DNA of 64,000 nt from Nannochloropsis salina CCMP1776. Lineage: Eukaryota > Sar > Eustigmatophyceae > Eustigmatales > Monodopsidaceae. The position numbers were made by a program, and so were the translations under genes. Numbering within the stretch: position 1 is the first letter of the stretch; each line of letters starts with the position of its first letter. Below the pieces are notes generated by a model. That model saw only the letters and a list, made by a program, of their open reading frames with translations. It had not been told where the DNA came from and ran no database searches. Below are positions 31,248-42,860 of the stretch, one piece after another. Location of the stretch: positions 28,035-92,034 of the forward strand of contig SDOX01000183.1 of NCBI GenBank assembly GCA_004565275.1, written 5' to 3'.

Positions 31248-33235
31248 TCATTGTTCCGTCCTCTCCGTCCTTCTCGCCTCCCTGGCTTCACCATTCTCCG
31301 GCAACAAGGGCGTCGACGCCCCCCCCGCTCCCCGCCCGGTCTCCTTATCTCCCTTCTCCGTCACCGCTTCCCTCCCTCCCTCCCAACCCAATGTCCCCCA
31401 CGTGACACCCGCACCCAACAAGGCAATGGCTGCGCACATGCCCAACACTCCCTCCAACGTCCACGCGTCCAGGAGCAAAGGGAAGCAGTAGCCTCCCACC
31501 CATCCCCCCACCTTGCCCGCAGCTGCCGCCACTCCATTCAAGGTTGCCTTGACTTCCCGGGGGAAGAGCTTTGAAGGAAAAAGGTAGGTGGTGGCGCCCG
31601 GTCCGAAATTGAAGAAGGTGAAGCTCAATCCAAAGAGAACCAACGCCCAGCCCCCTTGTCCGGCGTTCGTCAGCCGCTCTCCGCACACGGCCAGCACCAA
31701 GTACAGGGTGGCACAGACTACGAATCCCTGAATTTGAACAAAGCGGGGCCCCAGACGAGGGATGAGCCACACGGAGAGGAAATACCCGGGCAGGGCAATG
31801 AGAGCAAGGATGAGACTGGTCTCGGCCTCCAGTAAGAAGGAAGGGCGGGTGCTGTCCTCGCCTCCCCCACTGCTCCGGCCGCCCCCACGGTCACCCCCGT
31901 TGTCATGGCTTCGCACGTCCGAGGGCGCCTTGTCCTGGAAAAGAGCCGTCCCGATCACGGGCTGGAAAAGGGCGTTCCCAAAGAAGCACACATCGTACAA
32001 AAACCACGTCAGGCAACACCCCACCAGCTCCCGAAGAATTCTTCCGTCGCGCAAGGCCTCTCTCAGGGCGTGCGAGGCTGCCCTGGCCCCAGCACCGGCG
32101 TCCAATTCCTCCTCTTTCGGCCTGCACGAGGAGGACGGGAGGGAGGGAGGGAGGAAGGGAGGGTCGAGGGCCACCTGTGCCTCCTCCTCTGTCCCCGAGG
32201 CCGTGTCCTCCACCACGTCATCCAAAAGGGACAATCGGGGCCGGGCAGGCTTGCGAAAGCCCTTGGGGCGGCAAAGGCTTGGCCCTGTCCTCCCTAAGGA
32301 ACGGCGCCGGTGGATCCACCAGGTGGCGCCCAGGACGACGACCCCTGGCAGGGCCCCGAGGCCGAGCAGGAAGCGGAAAGCAAATTGGTCCGCACCCCGG
32401 TTCGTGGAGGATGAGTCTGGGAGGGCCTGAGTGAGGGGAGCCCAGGATTGAAGTCCGGTGGACCTGCCGGCTTGAAGAGGGAGGACCAAGGCCAATACAA
32501 GTGCCACGGCGTTCATGGTCACGAACGCGACTCCTTGCATGGAGAAGACCAAAGCAACCGGGCGGTCCGCCTTGCTTCCTTCACAGCCATGTCTAGCACC
32601 GTGATCTGCAGAAAGAGTAGCCTCAATGGGGCCTAACTTTGATCCCTCTGTCCCCTCGTGCCCCCCAGATCTCTCAGAGGCAGGCGGGGGTCGCGCGACC
32701 GCCGATGCATTCCAAGACATGGCTGCAGCCAGTGGATAAACACCTCCTGCGCCCACCCCAAGCACAAAGCGTGCCCCTGCCAGCTGCCAGTAGACTTGAG
32801 GAGGCGCAACCAATGTGCTTCCCAGCGCCGCGACCACTTGAAGGACGATGGTCAAGGTGAAGGCACGGGACACTCCCATGACATCACCCAAGAAGCCGCC
32901 TACAAGTTGACCGATGATCATACCTGTGAGGGTGCAGCCGCCACAGTGTGTGCGTGGGAGGAATTAGACAGAAGTGGGAAAGGAGGAAGCGGCCCACATA
33001 TTGAACATCGCGTACCCGCAAACATCGTCGAGGCACACAGGGACTTGTGCGACTCGGATAACGGGTAGAGACCATCCATCAAGAGTAAGACCAAGGAGAT
33101 GTTGACGATATTGTAGGCCGTGGAAAAGCTGCCTAGGTTTGAAATGATGACCTCCAGGTTGGGATAAGTCATGGTGCGGGGCTTCGAGGAGGGCGGGGGT
33201 GTGTGTGCCCGGAAGGCGGAAAAGTCAGAGGCCAT
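31248..33235 (-). CDS. MFS transporter, phosphate:H+ symporter-like
   Basis: Exons complement of 33016-33235 and 31248-32923 join in phase (G + GT) to 631 residues. The first span contains FSTAYNIVNISLVLLLMDGL, matching the D/N-I-V-N start of PHT1/Pho84 transporters. After the intron come MIIGQLVGGFLGDVMGVSRA and ARFVLGVGAGGVYPLAAAMS, which recalls the phosphate symporter signature GGDYPLS, with Val in place of Asp. That Asp is important in known phosphate carriers, so the substrate may differ. A large central loop is charged and low complexity. Late spans include ALIALPGYFLSVWLIPRLGP and FNFGPGATTYLFPSKLFP, also typical of the family. It is predicted to be a plasma or organelle membrane protein. 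Confidence 0.82.
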
Positions 33236-34406
33236 GACAATAACCGCACAACGACGTCATCCAGTAGGGAAATAATGCTATGGAGGCTGTGGCTGCATCG
33301 CCTGGGAGTATGGAATCTCTGTGAATTGTAAAAAAAACGGAGCGTGAGGGCGTGTTTCTCATCCTCGAAACTCACGCTGTACCGGAAGTCGCTCCATGCC
33401 GGTCTCAAAACATGTCCGTCGTCAAAAAAATAATCCCTTCCATCGCCCCCCCCAAAAATGCACGAAGCATGCACATCCCTCCTGGCCTGCCTCAGTGCGT
33501 GTGCATGCTGCCACCGGTACCTGGTGTGCACGCGTCGTCATCGTTTACGCGGACAATACTTTGGTGTAATTCTCCAGCCCCCCCTCCCAGAGCTTACGTG
33601 GACCCCACGGAGGCGGCGAACTTGCGTCGCTTTCCCCCTTGACCGGGAAAAATTGTGCGCGTCTTTGCACGCCATTTTTTTCGTGTTGGAAGCACGGTGG
33701 ACAGCTGGAGAAGTGGGGGATGTTCTGCGGCAGGTTGTCGGTTGTCAGGCGCTTTCCGTGCGTGGTTACTTGGGCATGTGCCTTGACATCTTCCGGTGTC
33801 AAAGACAATTCAAGGTGGAGGAACCTGCAGGCACACGGATGTGATTCGCCCCTGAATTCCCCGCCTTTTGGGCAGCAAGGACATGGACAACAATGAAGAC
33901 GACCCCAGGGATTCGATGCTTGCGTGATGTTGTCCTGGTGGACTTTCAGGGGGCGTGACATGACTTTGCCTTTGCCAACAAAACCGCAGAGTAGCCAGAG
34001 GGAGGGTTCCAGATATGCTATGACGATACCCTAGACCTCCTCGACCGCAGCCTTTTACTTTCATCCTCTTCTCAACCCTGCTCAATTTCTCTTACCATGT
34101 CCCTTACTTTACATGTGGACAGGGCTTGGATGCCCCGCGGGTGCGGGTGATCAACGCTACGTGGATTGTTGTATCTTCCTGAGATTCTTATTTATCATTG
34201 GCGGTTCCACCTTCATTCGATCGGCTTGCACACCTGACCGTGTCAGCAACAGCAACTTGACAAATATTCTAGCTGGACGGTAGTTTGAAGGAGCTAGCAA
34301 GACGGTAGCGGGACCATCTCCTTGTCGATAGAGGTCGTTTGCGTCGTCGTATCAAGCCCTAAGTGTAGGCGCGCCAACTTCAAGGTAGGAGAAGGCAGCC
34401 CCTGTC
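33236..34406. other. Divergent intergenic region, no convincing gene
   Basis: About 1.2 kb between MFS (-) and TPP (+). A Cys-rich 138-codon minus frame at 33545-33961 (LHCCPCPCCPKGGEF) was noted but is not supported as a gene. Confidence 0.45.
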
Positions 34407-35603
34407 ATGGCAGCAGTCGTTGCGACCGCTGCTTCAGCCACAAAGGCTCATAATGGGGGCTCTGGAGCGGGAGGACAAGGAGGAGAGAGCAATGGAATCA
34501 CAGGTGGAGCACACCAATCACTCAGTCGAGAAGACGGCGCTCCTCACAAGACCAAGCATTGTTGGGAAGTAGAGGAGGAAGAAAAAGGAGAGGGCCGCAA
34601 GCCGAGCCACAAACGACAACTATCTGTGTCCTCGAGCAACGTCCTAGATAATATGGGCTGCTTGGAAGATGTGGTACGGAGCAAAAGGGTGGTGGTGCTC
34701 CTGGACTATGATGGGACCTTAACCCCTATCGTCAGTGACCCGGCTAAAGCCTGGCTCCCCGCGCAGACGCGGGACATCCTCGTCGAACTGGCGGAGCGTT
34801 GCGTGGTGGGCATTGTGTCTGGGCGGTCCTTGTTGAAGGTGAAAGGCTTCGTGCAGGTGCCTTCCCTGTTTTATGCCGGTTCGCACGGCTTTGATATTTG
34901 GGGTCCGACCACCGAATCCATGCGGTACCAGGTGGCGGCAGACCAGCTCCCTGACCTGGCGCGTCTAAGAGACACCTTGACAGAACAGCTGCGAGGCATT
35001 GAAGGGGCGGCGGTGGAGGACAACGTCTTCTCGGTCTCGGTCCACTATCGTAACTGCGCCCCGGATGACGTGCCCGCCGTATACGAAATCGTGCAAACCG
35101 CACGTCAAGCCTTTCCCTCCATTCGCTTTGGGACGGGCAAATGTGTCTTTGAACTGCGTCCAGACATCACCTGGGATAAAGGGAAGGCGATGGTGTGGTT
35201 GCTGCAGGCGTTGGGTCTGTGGGAGGAGGAGGACGTTTTTGCCATTTATATCGGGGACGACACGACGGATGAGGATGCCTTCCGCATTTTCCACCACGAG
35301 GACCGGGCGGAAGGGATCGGGATCGTGGTTACGGCGGAGAACAAGCTGACGGGGGCCAAGTACAGCTTGCGAAATCCGGAGGAAGTGGCGGTGTTTTTGG
35401 CGCGCTTGGTGGAGCTGCGCGGTCATGTGCAGGCGGAAGGGAACAGCTCGGTCAAAGACATCAAAATGGACTGGGCGAGGACCCCGTTGGCGAGGGCGTT
35501 TGAGCCTGGGAACCCCGCGGGCGAGAAGAAGGAGAGGGAGCGTGGGGAGAATGGGGTAGAGGGGGGGGTCGAACGGAATCATGGGGAGGAGCAGGGACGT
35601 TGA
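34407..35603 (+). CDS. Trehalose-6-phosphate phosphatase
   Basis: A single exon of 398 residues. HAD motif I is VVVLLDYDGTLTPIVSD, with the nucleophile at about D100 and D102. Motif II is VGIVSGRSL; YAGSHGFDIWGP is a trehalose-phosphatase hallmark; VEDNVFSVSVHYRNCA is the cap region; and FAIYIGDDTTDEDAF carries the metal-binding acids. The enzyme dephosphorylates trehalose 6-phosphate to trehalose in the cytosol. There is no synthase (GT20) domain, so it is a stand-alone phosphatase like plant TPPs, and the synthase must be encoded elsewhere. The first 80 residues are Ser/Gly/Glu-rich and probably disordered. The C-terminal 40 residues are charged low complexity. No targeting signal is seen. 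Confidence 0.95.
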   Translation: MAAVVATAASATKAHNGGSGAGGQGGESNGITGGAHQSLSREDGAPHKTKHCWEVEEEEKGEGRKPSHKRQLSVSSSNVLDNMGCLEDVVRSKRVVVLLDYDGTLTPIVSDPAKAWLPAQTRDILVELAERCVVGIVSGRSLLKVKGFVQVPSLFYAGSHGFDIWGPTTESMRYQVAADQLPDLARLRDTLTEQLRGIEGAAVEDNVFSVSVHYRNCAPDDVPAVYEIVQTARQAFPSIRFGTGKCVFELRPDITWDKGKAMVWLLQALGLWEEEDVFAIYIGDDTTDEDAFRIFHHEDRAEGIGIVVTAENKLTGAKYSLRNPEEVAVFLARLVELRGHVQAEGNSSVKDIKMDWARTPLARAFEPGNPAGEKKERERGENGVEGGVERNHGEEQGR

Positions 35604-36869
35604 GTGTACAAAGCGGGTAGGAGGGAAAGGCAGGAACATGGACGAGGGTGTCGAGGGTGTCGAGGGTGTAGGAGAGAGGAGAAAGAAGAGTAGCGTGGGG
35701 CACGTGCATCGTGTGGAGGAGTGTACGAGTCCTGGCGGGTTTGGGCGGGGGTGCCTGAGCAAGTAGGTAGGGTGAAGGTCTATGTCATAGACGCGTCTGT
35801 CTTGGCCAATGCCACGCGGGGACTCTCGGCAGTGCTGTGGACTCCTCCATCCACCTGCGGGATACCCCGGGAGTAGGGCCGGTTGAGGATTGTGTAGTTT
35901 GCCTGGGAGGCAGGGGTCCGCTGTGCTGTGAATTTTCAATTTTGTAGGCGTTGTGTAGAGGCACACCACAGGGAAAAGCCCAACAGGATCTTTGCCAGCC
36001 CTTATCCCGACTCAGTTTCGGCGTGGATCCGAATGGGGCAGGGGCTGGGAACAGGGAGGGCGGGTGGAAGGGAGGGACGTACCGAACAGGACGACTGAGA
36101 ATGACCCGGACGAGGAGCAACCAGGCGTAATGGAAGGGTGTGAAACAAGTATTGTTTACAAGATATCGCCATGAGAATGGGGGAGAGAGTGGGACAAGAA
36201 GAGTAGAATAGAGAGGCGTCAATGGTCTCGTTACGCGCAAGTGCATGTGGATGGAGAAGCCAGGGCAAAAGACCAAGGGGTGTGGGAAATCAAGGCCCTG
36301 CAGGGATGAAAATTATGAGAGGTCTGGTTAGAGAGTACAAGGGGAGAAGGGGAAGAAAGCGAATGGTGATGACCGTTGCGTGGACCGCCGCCCGTTGAAC
36401 GTGTGTCACGGAGCATTACGAGAAGCTGGCTCCTGCTGGGTTCCGGGAGAGAGAGATTGCTTTTCGCAAGCTTGGAAGGCAAAGTAACCAAGAACGGGTG
36501 CATTGTGGCGATGTAGCACCGGGGGGTCTCTCAAGGCCCGACACCGTTTTTCTTTGGGGGTGAGTGAGCTTGTCTTAGTGGTGTCGACCGTGCATAGGCG
36601 TAATAAGCTTCTAGAATGGAGGTTACTACATTGGGGGAAGCCCGCTGAAACTCCTGGGGATGGCCCTTTGTGTTGACGATGAGCTATCTTGTCCACCCAC
36701 AGAGACGCCCTTGCCCACTCCACCCGAGCTAGCAGGTTATTCTTCCAGACATTTCTTTTCCGAACGCCGCTGATACAAACGTGGAATTTCGGAAAAGTTT
36801 GCAAAGGCCACATCCAGTATTGGAGGCATACAAAGGTAGAATCCCAAGGCTGATGACCTCCCTCATTGT
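35604..36869. other. Convergent intergenic region, no gene seen
   Basis: About 1.27 kb between TPP (+) and the copper amine oxidase (-). It holds a short GTCGAGGGT direct repeat near 35648-35670. Open frames here are shadows or short. Confidence 0.5.
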
Positions 36870-39211
36870 TTAATTGGGCGGACTTGGCGGCTGATCCCCA
36901 CAGCATCCACGCCCTCCCTCTCCCGCCCCACCAGTCTCGATCGACGCGCCATTCTTTTCCGGTGGCAGGTCCTGCGCGGGGTTCCTGTCGAAGAAGGATA
37001 CGGGCTTCAACTTGAGGGAGATCGTTTCCACCGGCATAGTCCCAAAGTCCTCCGTCCTGACCACGTGCGTGAGGCCGTAGGCGGGCCAGACGACCACGTC
37101 CGCGTCCCGCACCGATCGCTTCTGCCGGACCCATTGAGGCAGCCCTTGCCCTCCTTCCGACTGAGTGGGGTACTCTCCCGCAGGCCACCGTTCCTGGCGT
37201 GCGTACGGGGTGACCCACATGTTCTTGGAGGCGAAGGCGCCTTTTCGGGCGACCAAACTGGTCGGCGAAGCTAAGAGCAAAGGGTTCTCGGGTACGACGA
37301 TTTTATACCCCACCGGCTGCCCCAACCGGTTCTGAACGCGCGGGTTTCGAACGATCCAGGCCCGGGCCGTGGCCGCCGAGGCAACGCGTTGGCCCATCTC
37401 CTCATTTTCGAGGACGGTCTCTCGGACGACGAAGCCGTTCCCACAGGGATTGAGGGTCGGGTGGGGGGGGGCAGCTACCACCTCCTGCTCCACCACCTCC
37501 AAGTGCTTCCCACCCTCCGGGTCATCGACGGCCATGTCTAGACGCACACAGAACATGTGCTGGTGGTGCTGGGCGTTCACGCCAGGGTCGACCAAGGTGC
37601 CGTACGCGGGAATTTCCTCCCCGGGGGACAAGGCGTTAGTGGAGAGCTGGCCCGTCAGCTTGATATCGAACTCCATGCTTCCGTCTTGATACAAATACCA
37701 GTAGTTCTGGAAGGGGAAGGGGGGGAAAATGGAGGGGACAGGAGGGCATATCCCCGCCCGAGGAGCGATGAGCAATGGCGGAAAGGGAGCATAGCACCGC
37801 ACAGGTTGAATATTTTGAGATGTTGCTTGCGCGCCCTTTCCGTTACCGATCCCACTTCCCCAGGCACCTCCCTCCCGTACCAGATATTCATAGTTCACCA
37901 CGGTGGTCAAGAAGCTGATCACAAGCCTCCGGGCGCGACGCGATTCGGAATGCCCCGTCCGGTAGTCCACGTGCTTCCAGAGCAGGCCCACGTCTTCCTC
38001 GTGCATGCAGACCGCTTTGTGCACCACCACGGGGTGGCCCTTCCGGTCGTTCAGGACCGCGTCGAAGTACTTGATCGCCCCCAGGCAGTCGCAGCCCAAG
38101 GACAGGGACGTGGTGCAGTTTCCTAAGCGTACGAGCACGTAGGGGCGGGCAGGGGCCGAAGCAATACCAGGGTCAGAAAGCTCCAAACCCTCGCTCTCCG
38201 CATCACTCCCACGCTCACCCCCGAACCCTCCTGTCCCTGTACTTTCTTCCTTTCCCACTCACCCAGTCCGTAGTCCGACACATCGAAAGCACATTTTCGA
38301 TGGTATGGTGCACGGGGCTCCGCGTAGGGCACGGCCATCTCCACCATGGAGGCACGGAACAGGACGGGACGCAGGCGGCCCAGGTCCTGGTAGCCGACTT
38401 GATGGAGCACCAAGCCCTCCCGAAAATTAAAGCCTACACGAAAAGACCACTTCTGCCAGCTCACCTTATTGCCAACCACCGTGAACGACGGCCCCTCGGG
38501 CTGGACGACGTTCAAAGGCTTGGGAGGATCGGCACGCAAGCCGCCTTCAACCAGGGCATGGTGGTAGTTGTTGGGCACCTCATTGACCCGTTGCGGGATC
38601 TCCGTGACGTCAATGTGAACGACGCACGCTCGGTCCAAATCGAGCACAGGGACCATGTCGATGGGGTGGGCGTATTGATTGTCATTGGGACTGAGACGTT
38701 TGTACAAGAACAACTGCACCAGGCGCCCCGACAATTTCCCATGTTCGTGGACACTCCACGGGTCGCACGCCACATCAGACTGCACGTCATGGATGCCGTA
38801 GCGCGATGCAAGCATTTCGCATACCTTGGCATCCGCCTTGCAAATCTCTTCCGCTTCGAAACAGTCTTCAGGGGTGATGAGGGGCTGAACAGCAGGGACC
38901 TGCTGCCATTCCTCAACCTCCCCCGTATCCAAGTTCAAGATTACCTCCACGATGGCATACACCTCCTCTCCTTGGTACAGACTGCGGGGCGGCTGTAGAA
39001 TGGCAAAACACTTGCGCGCCGGGATAGGACCTTTTCCAGCATCAAATGCCAAAAGTTCGCTTTTAAGAGGCTCTTCCAACGTCACCACGTTGAAGATGGG
39101 GGACCGTGCATGGGGGTACCTTTTCTCGAAGGCTGCCAGTATAAGGCCTGAGGCTTGCTTCATTTCTTCAGCTGACAGGGGATCAAGCGGATGCATGTCA
39201 AACGGAGCCAT
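36870..39211 (-). CDS. Copper amine oxidase (TPQ-dependent)
   Basis: Exons complement of 38263-39211, 37881-38122 and 36870-37706 join in phase to 675 residues. The protein has the N2/N3 domains and then the catalytic domain: VPYAEPRAPYHRKCAFDVSD followed by YGLGNCTTSLSLGCDCLG and the cofactor motif VVNYEYL, in which Tyr394 should become topaquinone. The copper ligands are in NAQHHQHMFCVRLDM (His-x-His), with the third His in LTHVVRTEDFGTMP. The enzyme oxidises primary amines to aldehydes with release of ammonia and hydrogen peroxide. Length fits the usual 650-700 residues. The start MAPFDMHPLDPL has no clear signal peptide; many fungal and bacterial relatives are peroxisomal or cytosolic. 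The last residues, QPPSPPN, do not form a clear peroxisomal signal. Confidence 0.96.
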
Positions 39212-39825
39212 AGCGCTACCTGTGCGAATGTCGGGAAAGTGAAAAAGAGGGTAACAAGAATTTGCCGTTGCGCACGTCCCATCGCAAAAGCTCTTGTTAT
39301 GTCAGATTTAAATCGTTCCAAAGGAATAAATAAAAACTAAAGACACCAAAACTCATCAATTAATCAGCCTTCGCGCTTGATTTTGCAAAACATTTGCTTG
39401 AAAGAGACGGCGCCGGGGGGTAGGACTTTCGGGGATTAAGTTGGATTTGAAGTTTCCCGTCGGTTTAGCGGGGATTTCTCTCCTCGCAAAAAAAATCCTT
39501 CAAGGACCCTTTCGTGCACCAGGGGATGTGTGATGTCTTCTGGATGACCATCATTGTGTTGCGGTATTAGCATGAATTTTAAATTCTTCTCTGTGAGTAG
39601 TGACTTGTTGGGAGAAAAAGAAATCCCAGATGGTCTCACGGCGGGAGGTTGAATGACAGGCCTTCACGTCTGTAGTGCAGGCTCGCAAAATCAATTTTCA
39701 TTTCGCATACCGATCATATTCAATGTTCTTGTGTCTTGTCTTTCAAGAAAAGCAAACTCCAACTCCTCCCCTCACCCCTCCCCTGCTCTGCACCACCTCC
39801 CTTTTTTTTTTCTTGCCTTCCTCCC
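39212..39825. other. Intergenic, no gene seen
   Basis: About 610 bp between the amine oxidase start and the eIF3d stop, both minus-strand. It is AT-richer around 39295-39400. Confidence 0.55.
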
Positions 39826-42000
39826 TTAGATTACTGGTCCTGTTTGAGGCGGCCCCGAAAATTGACGATTTTTTGCCCCCGTGGCCTCTTCTTCTTCCTC
39901 CTCCTCTCCATCCTGTCCCGAGCTCTTGTCTGGTGCTCCATCGTCATCATACTCCTCGTCTTCGTCCTCGTCCTCGTCCTCGTCCTCTTCATCCCCTTCG
40001 AACGCGTCCAAGGGTACCGCATAAATCCGCAAGGTCGGCTTGTTCGGGTCTTTAAGTAGAACATACTTCCCCGCCTCCAAGCTGCTCTCAGGCGAAAGGA
40101 ATTTGTCGCACAACCACTTGATGATCCCCCACATGTTCGTCACTTTTAGATTCAGCATCCGTTCTGCGAATTCTTGAGGTTTGTACTGCGTGGTGCCCAG
40201 AACCAGGTGGTCCACGTTCGAGGCCTGCGAGACGCGAGAGACAAAGCCGACTTTCATCAAATCGGCGCCGGCCAAAAGGGACTGAGCCGCCCACTTAGCC
40301 AGCTTGAAACTGTTATTCTTCAACTCCGTGGCCAAAATGCTGCCCTTCTGCACGTCGATCTTCTGACGCCAGCGTTGGGTTTCCCACTCGTTGAGGGCAT
40401 AGCTGGTTAAGTACTCCTCTTTTCCACCCCGAAGCAGGTAGCCTTGCAACTCCGTGCGGGCCACCAACCTGTAAGGTCCAAGCTGAAAGCGTCGGTACCG
40501 ATAGGCCACGGTCGCCGGCTCCGACCCCTCCTGTTCCTCCTGGGCGTTAAAGAAGGGATTGGGCTGGTACATCTTGCGGGTGGAGGGGACGGGGGTTGAT
40601 GCATTTGTCGGCACTGGCCGTTTCAAGATCTGGTGGGAGAAGTTCTGGTTGATGGCGGTGGCCTCGAGCTCCAGGTGCCGAGGGTGGTTGACATGGTCCT
40701 CTGAATCGGGAAGGGGGGGCATCTCCGTCGCCGTCTCATTCACCGTCATCGTCTTGAGGGCGAACTCGTCCTCCCGGGCGTACAAAAAGAGGAGGCCGTT
40801 GGGAAACTGCTCTGACTCCACCTTATGGGCCACGATGTCCCAAGGGTAGACCTGGGACGGAGGGAGGGAGGGGAAAGAGGCATCAGGGCGTGTTAGGAGA
40901 GATGTGACAGGCTCCAACCCTAAAAGGGGCGCGCATGATCCCTCATATTAGCGTATACTGGTAGTGTGGACGCGTTCAGTGTTGGGTAGTAGGTTTTGTC
41001 CCGAGGGTGCAACCATGCCAACTCACATATCTGCTCTCGGTACGAGAAATGCTAATCATCGAGTGTCGCCTCCCGATCCCCCGTCCCTCCCTCGCTCCTT
41101 CGCTCCCTCCCTCCCTCCCTCTTGCCTTACCGAGCGCCCGCACGTCATGAGATGGGCCAGGACCGCGTCCGTGGCAAACACCTGCCCGGCGAATTCCTCC
41201 GCCGCGTAGCGCTCCAAGTTGGGGTCGTCCATGGTGTTCACGTAGTACGGCAGAATCTTGTCGAAGGCTTTCAATGGCCGTTCATGCCGGGCGGTGACCT
41301 TGTCGTACGCCTCGTTGTACTGGTCCAAGGCCCCGTACCATTTCAAGTCCTCCACCTCTGGCACGTTCGCCACGTGCAATTTCCCCAGTTGAGGAAGATC
41401 CACGTCCTCCAAGGCCACCCAGTCGTTCTCCACGTTCACGCTTGCCTTCCTATTCTCTATTCGTCCTCGAAAGGCTCCGCCACGCCCCCGCCAGCCCAAC
41501 CGGCCTCCCCGTCCCCCTGGACCCATTCCCCCTTGGACACGTCGGCGGTCTCCAGCCCCGCTCTGCACAGCCAATGCTTTCACGTCTCTCGCCCCGCCAC
41601 GCGCACCCCCGCGGCCACGCCCCCCAAACCCTCCCGGTTTGAAGGGAGGGCCAAAGCGGCTCTTGACCTTGCGTTTTCCCTTTTCCGAATCCACCATCCT
41701 AAACGACTTGTCTTCTGCCTGGTCGTACTCGTACTTCAAACTTTCGTTCGAGACCCGGTATGCGTCCTCGAAACGAGACCGACGTTGGTCACGATGGCGC
41801 GAATAATACAGGCTTTGAGTCAGCTCGGCAGCCTTGCCCAAGCGGTCCGTTTTATTGAAGGGACAGTAAGGCAGGAACCTAAATTGTGCGGGGTCGTTGT
41901 CGGGGGTGGGGCCCCACCCATGCTCATTTAAAAAGACAGACGGCGTGTTAAAGGGCAACTCCTCCACTCCCCCGTTCTCCTCGTCTCCGTCGTGGGCCAT
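39826..42000 (-). CDS. EIF3D: Translation initiation factor eIF3 subunit D
   Basis: Exons complement of 41131-42000 and 39826-40851 join in phase 0 to 631 residues. The N-terminus has LPFNTPSVFLNEHGWGPTPD and RFLPYCPFNKTDRLGKAAEL, followed by an Arg/Gly-rich stretch. The cap-binding region follows (VENDWVALEDVDLPQLGKLH, VEDLKWYGALDQYNEAYDKV, LPYYVNTMDDPNLE, FATDAVLAHLMTCGRSV) and after the intron YPWDIVAHKV, then LLFLYAREDEFALKTMTVNE. The acidic tail is typical. eIF3d is a peripheral subunit of eIF3 and can bind the mRNA cap directly. The intron acceptor follows a CCCT tract. The start at 42000 is followed by MAHDGDEENG; an in-frame ATG 30 bp upstream exists. Confidence 0.96.
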
Positions 42001-42361
42001 GGCTACAACGCAAACCTGCGGATGCGGCATATGGAGAAAGGAGCAGGATTAACAGAGCATGGAAAGATACACGAAGAAAGCAGCAGAACAGGCACGTTCA
42101 AAGCCAAAAACCCAGATTAAAATTGTTCAAAGTTCGCCTGTTTCATCCATGAGAGGGATGTCGGCATATGTGAAGCCTGTCTGCGGACGTCCTGCTGCAG
42201 AGGTAAGGAGAGATAATGGTGGGCTAGGCAACACAACATGGGATGCTGCGCGGGCCTGTGAAAATCTTCCGGGCAAAATTCCTCCACGCATGCGAAAATA
42301 TGCACCGCTACCATGGCAGAGATTGGTGCACCGTGCCCACTGAAGCCGTCTCTCTGGACCA
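42001..42361. other. Intergenic, eIF3d upstream region
   Basis: About 360 bp. A minus-strand frame at 42117-42198 (QDVRRQASHMPTSLSWMKQA) after a TGCAG could be a last exon of the uncertain gene to its right. No other feature is seen. Confidence 0.35.
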
Positions 42362-42684
42362 TCACGCGACAGGGAAAAAGACGGAAGCAGTGGTGGTAGT
42401 GGCTGAGCGAGCGACAGTCCCTCCGATCCGAGCCGCTGTTTCCTCCGCAACCTCCGCACCAAAATATACGTCCCGATTGTCCCCCAATTTTGATTCATGC
42501 ATGGTTTGTGTCTCTTTGCTGACCATATTTTCTATGTTTCTGTATAGGACACATGATTGACACTGACGGAGGAGAAGAGAGATTCTGCTGCCATGCCTCA
42601 CCTGAACCTCCTGAGCATGGCGCTGAAGCACGTCTCCGGTTTGATGTAACTCCGAAAAGGGCATGAAAAGGATAATTTCGTCAT
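42362..42684 (-). CDS. Uncertain small two-exon protein
   Basis: Complement of 42602-42684 and 42362-42539 join across a 62-bp GT-AG intron (GTGAGG donor, TATACAG acceptor) in matching phase. The product has 86 residues: MTKLSFSCPFRSYIKPETCF, then SAMLRRFRNIENMVSKETQT and KLGDNRDVYFGAEVAEETAA, ending in a Thr/Ala-rich tail. The composition is less biased than that of most chance frames here. I do not recognise it. A further exon to the left, or different ends, are possible, and the whole model may be wrong. Confidence 0.28.
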
Positions 42685-42860
42685 CCTGCTTTCTGGAACA
42701 AAAGGACGTCAAGGAAACATCATCTCACACAGGTGTAGCATGTTGGTCGCCGTCTCGATCTCCCGAGGGAGTAAACGCGATCACGGATCGAGCCTCAGTT
42801 GCTTTTAGGGTCTTGTTTCACATCTTGACAATTTTTCCACTCCTCCAAAACTTCCTCCAT

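Noticed and set aside
33545-33961. A Cys-rich 138-codon minus-strand frame
   Set aside because: The cysteines are not in spaced zinc-like pairs and the frame shows no family pattern.
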